From Burhinus oedicnemus (lineage: Eukaryota > Chordata > Aves > Charadriiformes > Burhinidae): a DNA stretch of 64,000 nucleotides. Below the pieces are notes generated by a model. That model did no database searches. It worked only from the letters and a program-made list of their open reading frames with translations, and had not been told where the DNA came from. Where the stretch lies: the NCBI GenBank assembly GCA_008921705.1, contig VFFE01007653.1, positions 531,058 to 595,057 on the forward strand, in the 5' to 3' direction. A program made the translations under genes and the position numbers. This document shows, one piece after another, positions 38,701 to 53,600 of this stretch. Each line of letters begins with the position of its first letter. Position 1 is the stretch's first letter.

Positions 38701-41700
38701 AATGTATCAATAAGCTTCCCAAGAGAAAGAAATCAGTGACTTAGATCTACAGAACAGTACAGCTCTTTACCAGGCTGTTACCACTGTTGCCTGTTACCAC
38801 AGGAAATCCCTGTGATATTAATCTTTCATTTGTACCCGCATATAGAGGAAATCTGTCAAGAATCAAGGAGTAACAGATACAGAGGGGGAAAAAAATCACA
38901 ATAGTCAAGTGGAAATATGCACAGCATAAGGGATCTTTTAAAAGAATATTTTTGGAAGGCATGGTAAGAGAACACATGGATCAAAGCCAATGGGACCCCT
39001 GGTTCAAAGCTTGCTGATGATTAGTGGTAGGCACTACAATTGCATAATTAGTGACTTTTTAAAAGTTCAACCTGTTCTGTGTCAGTTCTCAAGCAAACTG
39101 TTCAGATGCCCTTCTTTTAATGAACCTGAAAATGATGCTGGCTGGCTCAGTGATATTGAAGCTGTGCCCTTTCCAGCCTAGTCTGCAGAAGTTTATTTTT
39201 TGATTTATCCTCTTGGAAACACTGGCCAAGCCAATGTCTGGTTTGGTCTTTGTTTTAGTGTCCCTCTTGTCCCATGATAGTGACCTCAGTGCTGTCTGCT
39301 CTGAACTTCATACTATTAAGGAAAGACCCATGCTTGCCTAGATTTCAGTATGACCGAAATGACAGTTTAGGTTCAATGACATGTGGGGTCCAGGACATTT
39401 GAGAAAACATATAAAGTGACTCAGTCGATATAGGCACAGGCACTGTTTTTATGCTTGGTAACACTTAATTGCTGACATATGTTTTCCATTCTTTAAAGGC
39501 CAGAGATTTGACCTGGAAAAATGTTAGGAAGTGTTCTTTGAACCACCAGTGGGGGCAGCAGCCTTCATAAAGTCGTAGCATTTGTAGCAATTCAAATGTG
39601 ACAATCGCCTATTAAAAGGATTTTATCTCTTATGACTATGTTCCTCTTGGTACCAGGAAGTTTGTAACTGATGTGCTTGCTGTTACGCACATGCACAGAT
39701 AACCCTTCCAAATGAATCTGACTTTCAGCTCTAGAGGTCTATGTTTCCATGAAGTCCTTACTCGTATTTATAAGCAGTGCCATCATTTGTCTTTGATTCA
39801 CAGATAGTGATTACATTTGCATTTTTGGCAAGCAGGGCCTTCACAGCTGTGAAGCAATGTATTTTTCTTCTTGGAATTTCCATTCTTGGAAAAGGCTGGA
39901 AATGAATAACTAGGAAATGACATTCTGTAAAGCCATCACAGCTTTTAATCTTGTCCAAACAGCTTTTCTACCTCAGAAATGCATTCCCCCCTCTATCAGT
40001 AAGATGACCTTATGACTTTGTTACTGATATTGTGCATTTGCAACTTTCTCACAATTATTTCAACAGTAAAATATAACTTTGTATTTATGCTATCAGTATC
40101 ATTACACGGTTTCAGATGGGTGGGAAGCATGCATTTTTCAGTTTCTAGTAGCTCTTCAGAAAGTTCTGCTTAATCACCTAAAATTGATTGATTTCCTAAC
40201 TAGTAGTTATTTTCTTAGTGGTTGCTGGTACTAGAAATAGAAGTCCAGGATAATTCCTTGTAATTGAAAGCAAAACATTGTAACTCTTTTATCATTAATG
40301 CAGACCAGACCTCTCTCCCTTCTCCAATTTTTCTGTTTCAGATACTGATCATGGTAATAATTGGTCTTTTGCTTCAAAACAAGATTTTATTTAATTTAAA
40401 TATTCATTGGCAATTAGAAATCCAGATGACAAAACAAAGGAAAATTTACTTTCCAGTAACTTTCCAGTTACTTTCAAAACTCCTTGGAAGAGACTATTGA
40501 AATACCATAATAGTAAAATGATAGTAATAATTAAAAATCCACTGCAGTTTTAACTGCAGAAGAAAATCTAAGGGCTAGCAGCTCTTGGAATGTACTTTTG
40601 CTCATAAGCACATCCCTTTTCTTCAATCTTTCATGAAAAGTATTGGTAAATAGAATTTTGTTTGCTAGAGATAGTTATAAGCTAAAAAAGATGAGTTTGC
40701 AGGATAAGGATCCTTTGTTGAATTGCTTCCCCCTTCTCCACACACACGTCCAGTCCATTCCACCTTTGCCTACTGCTCTTCCTCTCTATTGTGTGAATAT
40801 TCTTTATCATGTTATGGATTTTATTATAATAATCCTGGTGAACCAACAATTTTGAGAGCAGCCTTCTGAACCTCCTTGACATAGCTGTACTATGTCTGTG
40901 AAACTGAGGACCAACATCTGGTTTCAGAGTTACCCCCTAGTTCTTTTAATGTTAAATTAGCCTCAGACATTGTATTCGTTGAAGCAAAAGAAAAGGCCCC
41001 AGTTCCTGATGTGTAGCTTTGCAGAGTCAGCTCTTGTGCAATATTCTTTATTGCAGCTGTTTGGAAAATAAATTAAATCCAGCCTTCCATAAAGGATGAA
41101 CAGAGAGACAATCACAAACATTACTGTGTAACATAATAGTTCACAAAGATTAAAAATATACAGATATTCCCATTATTGGTTGTTTCACTTTCTCAGGTGC
41201 CAGGAAATCGGATGAACTTTAATATTTGAAGTATAAGTAGAGATTTCCCCTCCTTTCTTCTCTACTTGAAATACTCCTTGAGGATTTTGTTTTGTTTTAA
41301 TCAAACACTTCAAGTCTCAAGCATCCTTGTAGAAGGCTCTGAAATTTTACAAACCCATGAATGTTCTGTAAATTTATGCTTACTGTTTCTAAGTTGCCCT
41401 AGTATGTTGACACTTAAGTTTATTAGTGAAAACTGAATTGGCATTTCACTCACGCTATCCTTTTCAATAGCATGTCTTTCTCATGGATGGGCAGGTTCTC
41501 ATCTACTGGCAAAGAACCATGGCTGGTGGGGGTAAAAAAACGAATAGTACAGGAAAATATGTAATGTCGAGGCTTTCTTAAGGCACAACTACCAGATTCC
41601 CAGGAGGAGACATTCGCCCACATGCTGTCCTGGCAGGGCTCTATAGTAGGGTATCCCAAGCATGTATTTGGCCGCTGTCAAGTTTTTGTCGTTTAGACCT

Positions 41701-42331
41701 CAGTAGTGTTTCATCTGCTGCAATAATTACTCTTGTTTAACTTTTTGGTTTTTAATTCTATAGTCCTTCTTCTTGTTCTAAAAAAAAAATCATTCTGAAA
41801 GGAGAGTTCATAATGAATTTCTGTGTCTTATAGAAGTACACCATAGAGTGGACAGAAAATAAAAGCCACATTTTAAAAAAAATCTAACCAACTTCTCGCC
41901 TGAACTGAAAAAAATTTTCTTTTTTCTTTTCTAAACTTTTTTTCATAAAATTTCTTATAATAATGTTTTGGTGAAGGTTTTTTTTCTCTTTTTTGTTTTT
42001 TCCTTAGGGTTTTTTTTTGCCATTATTCCCTCCATTTCTTTCCAAATGTTACAGAAATACCAGGTCTAATGTCTTCTTCCACTCCATTTTTAATGATGAG
42101 AAGGTCTTGAAAAGTAAATGCAACAAAACAAGTAAATAAGCAAGTCTTTCTTTCCTTCTATTATTCCTATTCCTTCACAGGTTTCTTATGAGAATAAACA
42201 GTAAAATTTCTGAATTTCTCTTTTTCCCACCCAAATCCACTTTTGATAGGTTCTTAAAAAGCAGTGTTTCTGATATTTCTACTACTCTTACTACTACTCT
42301 CAGTAATACTAATTTTAGCTCCTACAAAATC

Positions 42332-42349
42332 TTTTTTTTTTTTTTTTTT
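42332..42349. repeat. T18 homopolymer
   Basis: Eighteen T in a row, followed by G and a further T6 run. It sits at the end of a T-rich low-complexity stretch that starts near 41.93 kb. It might be a degraded poly(A) tail on the minus strand, but no retroposed body is recognisable next to it. Confidence 0.85.
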
Positions 42350-45300
42350 GTTTTTTCCCCATGACCAGAGATCTTAGCACTTTACAAACTACCCATTTTG
42401 CAGGTAGGGAAATGGAAGTATAGAATGGGATAAAATGATTCACTCAGGATGACTCATCCCATGAAAGAACAGGTGTTTGTATCCTCTTATCCTACTTCAT
42501 TCCTGCAAAAGAAAAGAATGAAACAAAGGATTTCCTGATAGCTTATATAGTAAGCCAGCAGTGTCCCTCCCTCGGCTGCCTAAGGGGCCCTGTATCTGCT
42601 TAGGGTTTCTCCTTGAGTTCTGCTCCAGAATCATAGGCTAGACATGGTGATGGACAGTGCATCTACAATAGTGCCAGGTGCGGAGGACACATAACCACAC
42701 AGCCACGTGCATGATCGGCTTAGCAGACCTTTGGACATGTAGGTTGAGTTTTGCTGAAAACAGCTCCTTGAAAAGTAATTTTTATTTGGAAAAATTGTTG
42801 GTTCTCCTGGGAACACTTCACAGGATGATATAGCCAGATGTCAGGGGGAAATCATTGGAGACAAAGCTTGTTCCAAAAGCAACAAACTTACAGTGACATT
42901 TTTTCAGCTGTTAGGGGCTGGTGCTAGATGCTGGCATTTCTTCTCCTTGGTCTCTTGGATTGCACGTTTTGTAATGTTTCCAGAGTGATATTATCACCTT
43001 CTTGGCACCAGGAGTTATGGCGTGTCCTGTCCCAAATTTAGTAATGAAATAGGTATCAAGGAAATAGACTTTTGGAATCAAATTGCCAAACAGCTTTTTT
43101 TGCACAAAGTAAAATAAATTATACATAAATTTTCCTGAAAACAGGAAATTACTTAATTCAAAAAATGCCCTTATGCATTTGATTTTGTTTTTTTCTATTT
43201 GTAAACAGATGGAATTTTAATGGTTTCATCCTAAGAAACTCTGTAGTTCAATTGTTGTGATTTGACCAAACTTTGCAATGCTTTTGGCAGTTTAAACATG
43301 CAGTCCTTTGTTGTTTGAGGGAGGGCTTGCAGAAAGGATGAGGCAAGGATGCACGTTTTGTCTGATGGAGGATGGCGGCAGAGGAGCAGTTCCCGCAGGG
43401 AGGATGGTTGGTGGACAAGCCTAGCAGTAAGCAGTCTGCTCCTCTCCCAAATTCTTGATACTAACCGGAGCACAAAGTTAATTCTCTGGAATTGGCTTGT
43501 GCTTACAGATAACTCTGTAACTGATGAGAAAACCTTAAGCTGTCCTTGAATGTACTGATGGTTCTATAGATGCATATTTCTGTATAGGCAGGCTGAGTTG
43601 TAAATTTCAGTAAAACACTTTGGTGTTGCTTTGTGAGGAGAATGTTTGATTTTGTTTTGCAATACACAGTGATTTTTAACAGCTTTGTCTTGTCAGATCA
43701 CCCACATTTATAAAAAAGTGTGGGGTTTTTTCAGTTCTTTCAACTCACGACATCAAATCTTCTTCCAAGTTTTCTTAATACTGGAAAAAATGCCTTGTTA
43801 CAAGTAGAGTGTAAACTGATATTTAGGTTACCATGTTCCTTCACAGAGAAAGACTCATTTTGGTGAGACATGCTTAGCTTCTCTGTGTGCGCAGCATTTG
43901 AAGACTGTAGCAGCTAGTGTTTTGAATTTTCTTCTTTCTAGTTAATTTGTGAATAGTTCTTGAGAACTCGTAGACTTCTGCTGATTTACGTATTTTACCA
44001 AATGAGAGTTGCATAATATGTATAGTAATTTTACAACTCATATGTTCTTTATTTTGTTAATAAAGCACTACATTTATAGCTTCATAGCTTTTGCTTTATA
44101 GCTTTTGCTTTCAGAATCTGAGTCGTGTGTGCAATAGGGGTCTTACAATGACTAACAGAAACTTTGTAGACAATATAGGAGCACAGGAGATTTGGTAAGA
44201 ACATGCTTATATTACGATTGTATTTAATCATAATGAGAGTATGAACGAGATGTTCCATTGATCTTGAATTCTGCAGAAGATGAGGTTAATCAAACATGCA
44301 TTATAACCAAAATGGAGCTTGCACTTGTTCATCTATATACTAACCATTAGAAAGCAAATCTGCAACACTGCATTTAAAGTCTGAAATTTCTGGTGGTCTA
44401 AGAGTAATGGCTGTTGGTAGTGCTACGGTAGGCTGAAAAAGAAAATTGGAGAAAAACAACAGCAAATAGAAGAGTGTAGAGGGATTAGGCCATCTCTCCC
44501 ACATGCACAAACGTGTACACAATAACCTCATATCCACGTTATTATGATTGAAAAATCAAGGACAAAAGAAGGAAATGCCAACATTACGATTGACTTAGGA
44601 ACCTTGGTTTAGTCCTGTGGATAAATGATTTGGTAAAGACTTTACCTGTAAGATTCCATAGTGCTTTTACTTCACTGAGTGCACAGAATGAATGCAACTC
44701 AATTAATGAGATATTTGGTATTCTGTTGTTTTCTTGCTGCTCACTATATGGCCACATGTTTTATCAACAACCTGCTGTTCAGACCTATTGGAAAAGTAGT
44801 TATAGTGCTTTCATTGGCTTTTGTATGGTGTTCATCACTATGATACCTTACTACTTCTCAGAGATGATTAAATTGGTTTTCATATCACCCATGTGATATG
44901 AGGAAGTACTATCAACCTTACTTATTTATGCAACAAGAATTAAAACATAGAGATTAAACTGAAAGTATTCCTTGAGTATCCAAAACAAGATGTCTAGGAC
45001 TTCCTTTTTTTGATCTCCTTGTCATAGAATGACTCGTATATTCAGAGCATAGTTTTCATGAAAGGGTGAGAGAATGCTGAAGGGCTGGGATACAGTAAGG
45101 AGGTATCACTTCTACTTGCTTGCTCTTACATTCTTCTGTTGGCATTTGCTTTTGGCCACTGCTAGAGAGAGAATAGTGGATCTGATGGACATTTGATCCA
45201 TCCAGTAGCTGCCCAGATGTTCTGAATTAATCTGTATTTGTAAGAGCTGATGCCCACATGACTCAAGCAACAGCTGCTCAGTGTAGATACCTCAAGAACG

Positions 45301-46370
45301 AGAAACACATAATTAGTGGAGTGTGATAAAGTTGGTGTAAGTGACTAGTTCAGTATCAGGTGCTCTGCAGCTTGGGCAAATATTATTCCCGTTCCTGACG
45401 ATAAGAGCACTTTTACCTTTCTGTAGTCCTTTGCCTGATTCAGTATCCACCTTCTGCAGGGAATGAGACAAATATCCCACTGACAGAGGCTTGTTCCTTT
45501 GAGCTCTCTTAGACCCTGAGCAAGGCAGGAGCTTTTTAAAAAGTAATGTAGTATCACTTAATATTTTTTTCAGTAATGCAGATACATGAGGTGACTGATT
45601 TAAGGTTGGCCTAAGCTTATGACTTTTTGAAATTTATGAAGATATGCACAGAATCAGCAAAAGAAGCATTTTGCAGACACTTGATTAAATTCCACTTCTC
45701 TATTGCAAAATATGAGTCACTAGAACATCTCAAAAAACAGCTTGCAGTTTTTTTCTAAATATGAAAAGATACACATTTCTCTGTTACTTTCTCATCAACA
45801 GTTGACCCATTTCTCCTCAAAAAAAAAAAAGGAAAGAAAATTTCAGCACCACTGGATGGAATTTAGTAATGGTAAAAAGAAAACACAGTCTTACAATGCA
45901 GAGTGTCAGGCAGCCCTCTTAGGTAATGTTGTTAGGCATTATAATAATATAATAAAACATTAAAATAATGTAATAAAACCCAAGAAAAATAAACCCCAAA
46001 TGATCCATTAGTGTAGATTGTCATTTGTTTTGGACTAGTGATGAGAATTATCTTTCTTGACATACCAGGTACTTAGTGAACGTGCTCAGGGTTTACAATC
46101 AGTATAAAATAAAATACAGTATGAGTGCATACACTCAAGATATTCCAGTGTCAGCACCCTTCCAAGGCAAGCTCCTGACCTTTTTCTTTCCCTTTATAAG
46201 TTGTTGCTTGTATGTGGCAGCTGTAGCAAGGATTTCCAGAACCCAGATCACGAAGTGGATCTTGATACATTTAGTAGAAGTCTTGCGAAATGGAAGCAAC
46301 TGAAACTTTAGCAAATTTGGTAAAATAAACACGATACAATACACAGAATAATACCATACAAAAAATGCAA

Positions 46371-46397
46371 ATAAAAATAATAATAATAAAAAAAAAA
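46371..46397. repeat. AAT-rich microsatellite with A10 run
   Basis: AATAAAAATAATAATAATA is followed by a run of A. It is a simple A-rich repeat in an intron. Confidence 0.8.
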
Positions 46398-47422
46398 TCC
46401 AGACACCTAGAGTGTAAAGAATTGACATGGAAAGAACTGAAGTGGAAAGGATTTCAGTGAAACAATTTTGAAAAAATAAAGCAAAGTACAAAAATTTTAA
46501 AGCTCTGGAGCTCTTAATACCTTGAGCTTTTAAGCTTTAAACAATACATGCCATGATCTAAGTGATAATTGCTGCTAATATATCCCAACACAAATTCTTG
46601 TGGAAGTAGAATTCATACATGATTTATTGCCAGCAATTGTTTATAGCAATTACAGGAATTTTACAACAGTGTGGGAAAAAAAATGTTGCTTGTCAAATAT
46701 AATTGTGTCTCCTTTCCATGGAGCTTTCATTGGCATTGGGAATCTAGAGCAACACTGGAAGACACTTTTTTTGCCTAAAGAGACAACTGCAATTTCTTAT
46801 CCAGCTGCCTCCTGTCCACTCTGCTCTGAAGCTGGCCTTGATTTCTTGTAGATATCTACGTGTGCACATGGTACTAGTGAAACAGACCATCTTATCTTTT
46901 GTGTGCAGGGTTCTTACAATTTAGGCTATAGACCTTCTTCTCTTTGGACTTTTCTGTCCACAGCCCTTATCCATTTTCTGGAAGACACACTTTTTGAAGA
47001 CAGGTTGGCTTAAGCCAGTTTGTGCAAAAGACTTAATAATCATGAGTTGGGTGATGCTAAAGGATGTGACCTCTTGTCATGATGATCACACCTCCTGGCT
47101 CTTTGGACCTCCTTCTGTGCCACATTCTCTGGGATAGGAAAGTAGCCAGGAGTAACCATGACTGCTTTTTCCTGTCAGCTTCTGGCTGGGGCACTGTTTG
47201 CCAAAGATCTCTGCCAGTAAGCCCATGGTACATGTAACCATATCTTCTGTGACCTTGCCAAGTATTTATCATCATTGTGGCTACATAAGATGTTTCTTCA
47301 GAAGGATGTGTTTGCCAGGAAGCTTCCCAATGCATACCACTGTTAGCCCTGGGGAACATTTATACCTATTTTCTGGATTCTGTGTGCTTTCATCAGTACT
47401 GTAGATTATTGATTTAAATACC

Positions 47423-47521
47423 AGGTCTAGTGGAAGGTGTCCTTGCCCATGACAGGGGTGTTGGAACTAGATGATCTTTAGGGTCCTTCCCAACGCAAAC
47501 CATTCTATGATTCTATGCTTC
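47423..47521 (+). mobile_element. CR1 LINE 3'-end fragment, sense
   Basis: Only about 100 bp of a CR1 3' end remains. It contains GGTGTTGGAACTAGATGATC, then CCTTCCCAACGCAAACC, and ends in ATTCTATGATTCTATG. All protein-coding sequence is absent, as usual for severely 5'-truncated CR1 insertions. Confidence 0.92.
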
Positions 47522-47561
47522 TAAATGCAGTCTCAGTGGAACAATCATTCACCAGCAAAAC

Positions 47562-47636
47562 ACGATGTCATTAAGGTCCCTTCCAACCCAAACCATTCTG
47601 TGATTCTATGATATGATTCGATGATACGATTCTATG
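47562..47636 (+). mobile_element. Second CR1 LINE 3' tail, sense, next to the first
   Basis: A second CR1 trailer begins about 40 bp after the first. It contains TTAAGGTCCCTTCCAACCCA, then AACCATTCTGTG, and an expanded tail of diverged ATTCTATG-type units (TGATATGATTCGATGATACG). The intervening sequence is not clearly CR1. This could be an independent insertion or a local duplication of the first tail. Confidence 0.88.
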
Positions 47637-50600
47637 AAAATAAAAGAAAATTAATAGCAATATGATTTACAGCAAATACCTGCTATATAGTCACACTCAG
47701 TGCAAGTTGTTTTTATATCCCAGCATCCAAATACTGGTCAGAAAGTAGTGCTGCAGAAAAAGAAGTGGGATAGGGATAGTTGGATCAAAACTCACCGTGG
47801 AAAGAAAAACAGTGTTGTTCTAGAATTTCTTGAAGAAATTGGGTAAAGTCATTTTTTTAAAAAGAGTTTGAAGGTATGTTAGTGTCTAGAGCCCAGAGAA
47901 AAGGTACCTTGTGGAAAATAAGCGCAGACAACATTATGGAATGATTTAAGTGAATGGTGACAGATAGACTGTAATTAATGACAATAATAAAATGGAGAAC
48001 CACCAGTCCTGCTGAGACTGCATTCCCAGCAACGCAGAGGCACTGGCAGGCACCTGCAGCAGTGGGAGCTGGTGGGCAGCTGGGGCCAGCTGGCTGGCTG
48101 GGTGCTCAGGAGCACCCCTGGATTTGCTACATTCTCTTTCTCCTGTCTGGATTAAGTGGTTCTATTTTTCAGCCGTCCTTACCTCAGGTTACCCAACATA
48201 GTCCAGTTCTTCAATATTTTCTGCAGATTTCCTCATTCAGACCTCAAACTGCCACAGATCTTACTTGAAGCCTTGGGGAAAACAGTTAATGTCTTGGTGG
48301 CCTTTTTTTATTATTTAGAGATGGGAATACTAGTCCCAGTAGGATTATTAGATCAGAAGAACCATATAAAGTGACTTAAATCTCGTAGAAACCTGAACAG
48401 ATTACCACATTTCTTGGAAATCATTTTGCATTTTGTTTCTCTTGCCTTTTTTTTTTGCATTTTCATTATACTGCAGTAACACAGCTATTTCAGCTTCAAA
48501 GAAATATCAGAACATCCAATCCATGTAACAGGATCTAGAATCCGGCATTCTTAACTGAACATCGCATTAATAGGAAGATGTTCACTTGCAAGAGCCAAGT
48601 TCAGAGAATAAAAATTGCTGGGTGGGGGACGATCCTCTCTCCAAGGAAAGAATAAAATGAATCACAGAAAAAAAATTCCAGTATGTCTGAGTGCAACAAG
48701 TGAATTGTTTTAATGGGTGCAACAAAGTGTTGCATGCCAAATGCATAACCACTGAGGTATAATTAAGAATAATGAGGTGACATTATGAAAAGTGCACCCT
48801 GAATTCAGTATAAGGAGAATTTTCAAAGCAGAACGCCCAAAGATATGGAATAGTTGTCAGAGAAAACTTCTTGCTTGGAAACTTCTTACCAAAACATGAA
48901 ATGGTTTGTTTAGAGACATCAGCAATGTTTCCTAAGACGCTTCCTAGAAAATCATGAGATGGCAGCTCAAACAGATAGTTGGAGTTCCTTTGCTAACATG
49001 TTTGAGTAGACTAATTCTTACAAACCTTTTTTCTTCAGTGTATTTTTTGTCCTATACATGTTCTATTCGCCTGTTATCTGGGCTTATAATATTAGTATTA
49101 AGCCTTGTGACACTCTAAATGTTTCCAAAAACGGTTACACCAAGATCAAAAGCCAAGTTCTGCTGCTAAAGGCAAATGTCATTAAATGTCACATTTTCTT
49201 CTTTTGCTTGCAGTTTTGATACTGGAAAATCTATCCACACCACTTCTAAAAATGGAGTTAATCATAGGGCTTGCTTGCTGAATCGCTTAACTGGAAACCA
49301 AAAGCCACAAGTAGATAGTTGGCTTGAATTCTCCAGTGGTACAAGAAAATTCAGATTTAGATCATATGTTTCTTTTAATATCATTTGCTTACAATTCACT
49401 GAACATATTTATAGTAATGGAAGGCAAACATTTTTTTGTTAACTTTGGTACAGAAAAAAAAAATCAAGTCACATATAAATGATTTTTTTTTTCTTCAAAT
49501 GTAGAGAGTTGATATGGTATTCCTTCTAAAATGTCAGTATAAATATTTCTCTTTTTTCCCCCCTCATTTTCCTGAGGTCCAGTTTTTACTAGGCATGGGG
49601 GAAGAGACAGAAAGGAAAGTAGAAGGTGAAAAACAGTTGTGGTCTTTACTGCATCACTGGGTTGACACTGTCAGAAAGAAAACATTTTTAAAGGTCACGA
49701 GCAGAGAATTAGTATAAGAAATAAATTTTAGGTCTGCTATTCAATTACATAAAGCCACTGATTTATTTTTACAGGTTTTTTTCTGGTGCTGCAGGTTAAC
49801 CTGTTTAACATCTAAAGTTCAGTGGGAGCCTATGGCAGGGGCTGATTACTGAAAACTTGTTTCTTTCTGATAAAGAAAATTCTAAAGTTTCATCTTTATT
49901 AAAGCATGGAGATAACTACGTCTGGCAAAAAAACCGGACACCCACATCAGCTGTTGGCTCAATTCCATGCTTCGTTTATTAACGGGCAATAAAAAGGCCC
50001 AAGAGAAGTCATAAAGACAGAACCAAAGTGCTTGTCCAGTTTAGTTAATGAATGTAAAGTGTGTCTAAAACCAGTATTTGACAAAGAAATCATGATAATT
50101 ATTTGATGTATTAGCAAATCTTTGGACACATTTATAGGTGAATTCAGTTAATTCAGTGAATATATTTAGCGTATAAATTAAAACAATATTTAACTACCTA
50201 AAAAGCATCAGTGAAAATTCAGTTCTTATTAGCAAATAAGGTCTGTTCCAGAGAAAGAGGTTTTTGTCTCTGTCTTAATTTATTCTTTGCACTGCCTTCT
50301 CTGAGTGAGAGTTGTAAAAGTAATATAACAGAATCAGTGTCCACCTCACACAAAATGCTTTCTAATGACAGTACTATCTCAGCAGTCTTTGTACATTTTT
50401 TGAAGAATTGGGTCACAATGGGGGTGATTTCCACAGTAACAGAAATAGTCTGTCCTACTAAAATAACCTATAGCTAGTGCAGAATATATCCGTCACATCT
50501 AAGAACAAAGCTTTAAACTGTCCTGCTTTGATTTGAGGCACACACATCTCCAGGATACACAATAATTAATGTACGCAGGGTCTAAGAGCACACTATATTC

Positions 50601-53600
50601 TGCCTGTAGCCTCCCATCTGACAGGGAATGGCCTTTCTCTACAACCCTCCACATCCACGGTGGGTCCCATCAGCTGAAGTGGCCAACTGCTTTTTTTCAT
50701 CTTAAGCAATCCAAGTAACAAATTTGGATTCTGCATTTGAAGGGACCGTCGGATCCTCCCCTTTCTGCAGTAGCTACAAGCTGCCTCCTCCAGGGGTGGA
50801 CTCCTGTCCCGGGGCACAAGTAATAAACAGCTTACCTTTTCCTTGGAGTTGTAAATAAAGTTTTATTACCCTTGCTTTTGCTCTAAATAAGACCCTGCCC
50901 AAATGATGTTGCTACAGGGCAGCTGTTCTGTGGTAACTTCAGTGAATTACAGCTGCTATGCCAAATGCACCCATTTGGTGTGATGGCAGGATTGTGCTTC
51001 CAGGTGAAAATACAGGATGGGAGTTCTTGGAAGTAAGGATATTAAGATGTGTAGGTAGGTCATAGCACAGACAGATGGCTGGAGAGATTGCTTGACACTA
51101 GGATAATGGACTCCTTTGATGGGGGACAAAATTTGCTCCTCTAGAACTTGCTTGTCCCTCTAATGTTTAAAGATGGCCTTAAAATATAAGGTGTCCCTAG
51201 AGGACCAATTAATTTGGCTCCTACCCGTCTCTCTCCCCATAGTTTCCAAGATAGGATAGGCTGAAAGTGGGGAGAGACTTAAGGGGAATATCAGGAATGC
51301 AATTTGTATTCTTAAAAAGTCTAGTAAATTCTTCATTTGGGGAAGGAATTTATTTCCTTCCCTCTTCTACTATTGCTGACTTCTCTAAAAAAAAACCAAA
51401 ATAAAACAAAAATCCCCAACAAAAATCTACGGGATTAAATTGTTAAACTCTCAGTAATAAGGAAGACCAGCATGAAGATTTTCTATGCAACCTTAATTAC
51501 AAGCTCTTGTGCATATTCATTATGATACCATTACTCCTTATGTAACTAAAAGTTATATTTTGTACACATATCTTCCCTTTTTATCTTTTAGCAACATTGC
51601 AGAGAGTAGGAAAGCATTATTTAAGGACTCAAAAGCAAGTCCACAGAGGTTTTCTTTCTCTGTGTAAAGAAGCTGTGCACTCATTAATAATGAAGCAATG
51701 CTGCTGAGACCCAGGATCCAGAACCTCTCCTGTCCTTGCCACAGATTCCTACTGTTGCCTGAAGCAAATCATTAATAATCTTCCTAAAGGTTGCTTGTGA
51801 TGTTATTACTTCTTGTCCTATTAGGAGCACAGGGAAGATCAGCCATGAATGTTTACAAGTTGCTCAAGAGAGTTCACCACTTTTATCCCCATCTTGGTAC
51901 AGAGCCTGGATGATACGTGGTAGGCAAGACGTGCAAACATGATAAATAGCCAAAAAAGGAAAAAAGGCTGAACTTTCATCTCATGTCATGTTTGTCATCA
52001 CTGAACGCTGAATAAGGCAGGCTCTAAGGATAAACAGTATCCACTAATGTCATAAAATATTTTGTCAAAATGCAGACACAAAAGTTGCTGAATTAGCACT
52101 GGCTTTTCATAGTTTTGGCATCTCCGGAGTTGCAGCAAAGCTCTTCAAACACAGAAAATTCTGTGATGTGTGCTGTGCCAAATGCTCCTGTCACTAAAAG
52201 CAGCTTCAGCTGGCAGGCGTTGTGCAAAGTGCCCAAAGCTGGCTACAGAACAACAGTGGAAAATTCTGTCTTTAAATGGCCACTTTCTGCCTGTGAAACA
52301 GTAGCAAAACAGTTCTTATGTTTTCAGTAACAACTTCCATGCTCCTTCTTCCTTTCCAAAGACCACCCTCCACCAAAAGTCCAAGGAGGCTGACGAACAC
52401 AACAGGGAGAGAGTAACTTCTGGTGTGACACTGAACGTGTACTTCTAAGTTCACAGCATGTTCTTGCTGTGGTTTAAAACTTAACAGGAGTGGAAAGATA
52501 AAAAGGAAGCAACCACAGCTGACTTTCTGCAATTTCTGCCCAGGCAAATTAAAGAGTCTATCCTATATTGTATCTTGAACTTTTAATTTTTTTCAATGTA
52601 CGCAGCAAGCAAGAACCAACAACTTGTGTGAAAGTCTTCAATTCCCCATTCTGTTTCTCTGTTCATTTGATGCAGTGTGATCAGCAGTGCCATTTCTTGC
52701 AAATAAGACTTGTGATTCAGCCAAAGAAACAATTTATTTCATTTTCAGTGTAATAACACATTTTTCATTCAGATTTCTGCAGGCTTTTGTATCTGAAAGT
52801 GTTCACAAATGTCTCAGTAAGTAAGAGCTAAACAAGACACTTAACCGCTGCATCATTTAAAAAACTTTTTAATGTAAACATATGTTTCTGGCAAACCAGT
52901 GCTGTATTCACATTCCTCTTTGACTGTAGAACTGAACATTTTTTTTTCTTGATTCATATTTACATAAAAGACATTTTCGTTGAGCAGTATGAGCAAAATC
53001 CTAGCAGTTCTATTTGGGTCCCGTTTATAAATTTTGACACCCATCTAGTGGACGCAACGCAGTATTACAAGATAAAATTCTTGTCACAACAGCCATGTGC
53101 GAATCATGCACATACTTGTAGTTACCTGGCAGTGCAAATCACAGGGCATCTCCCAGCTGATGTAACTGCAATCTTACCTAATAGGCTTTTAGATTTTAAA
53201 AATCACTATTTTATAATCTGACAGTGAAATCATCCAGAGAAGCCTGCCTTAATTTCTGACTGGGAGAAATAACACTGGTAATAAAATATTTATATCATAT
53301 CCACAAAAGATGGGTGAATAAAATTAAAAAAATCTGCAAACAAAACCATATGTTCCTTTAATCCAGTAAAATACCTTTTAATCAGTTGAATAATTAAGTC
53401 CACTGTTAAAGAAATCAATTTAATAGTCAACCCTTATTCAAAGTTTTCTACTGTGATAAGATTTACATTTACCTTCATTTATTTCTACCCCACTTTCAAC
53501 TTATGCTTTAGAGCTTTCAGACAAGTTTACACATATTTGAAATTATACTGCCATTGCAGAAGTTAGTCTTATTAAGCACAGGAGTAAACAATCCTCTTTT

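Larger units (their letters stand above)
32781..47422 (+). other. PDE4D: PDE4D D9-UCR1 intron, segment 3 (no gene seen)
   Basis: About 14.6 kb of AT-rich intron with no exon or transposon that I can name. Simple sequence includes a TAGTATTTGTA-type repeat around 33716-33755, a T-rich stretch from about 41.93 to 42.36 kb ending in a T18 run (42332-42349), a short direct repeat of ATAGCTTTTGCTTT around 44086-44114, and an AAT-rich microsatellite at 46371-46397. A pyrimidine-rich stretch lies around 37.9-38.5 kb. The open frames are short and without recognisable domains. Confidence 0.5.

Noticed and set aside
46135..46491. 118-codon minus-strand ORF rich in Phe and Leu
   Set aside because: The hydrophobic run comes from translating an A/T-rich microsatellite. 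No domain or splice support was found.
47057..47359. 100-codon minus-strand ORF
   Set aside because: Mixed composition made it worth reading, but I recognised no domain, transposon protein or splice structure.
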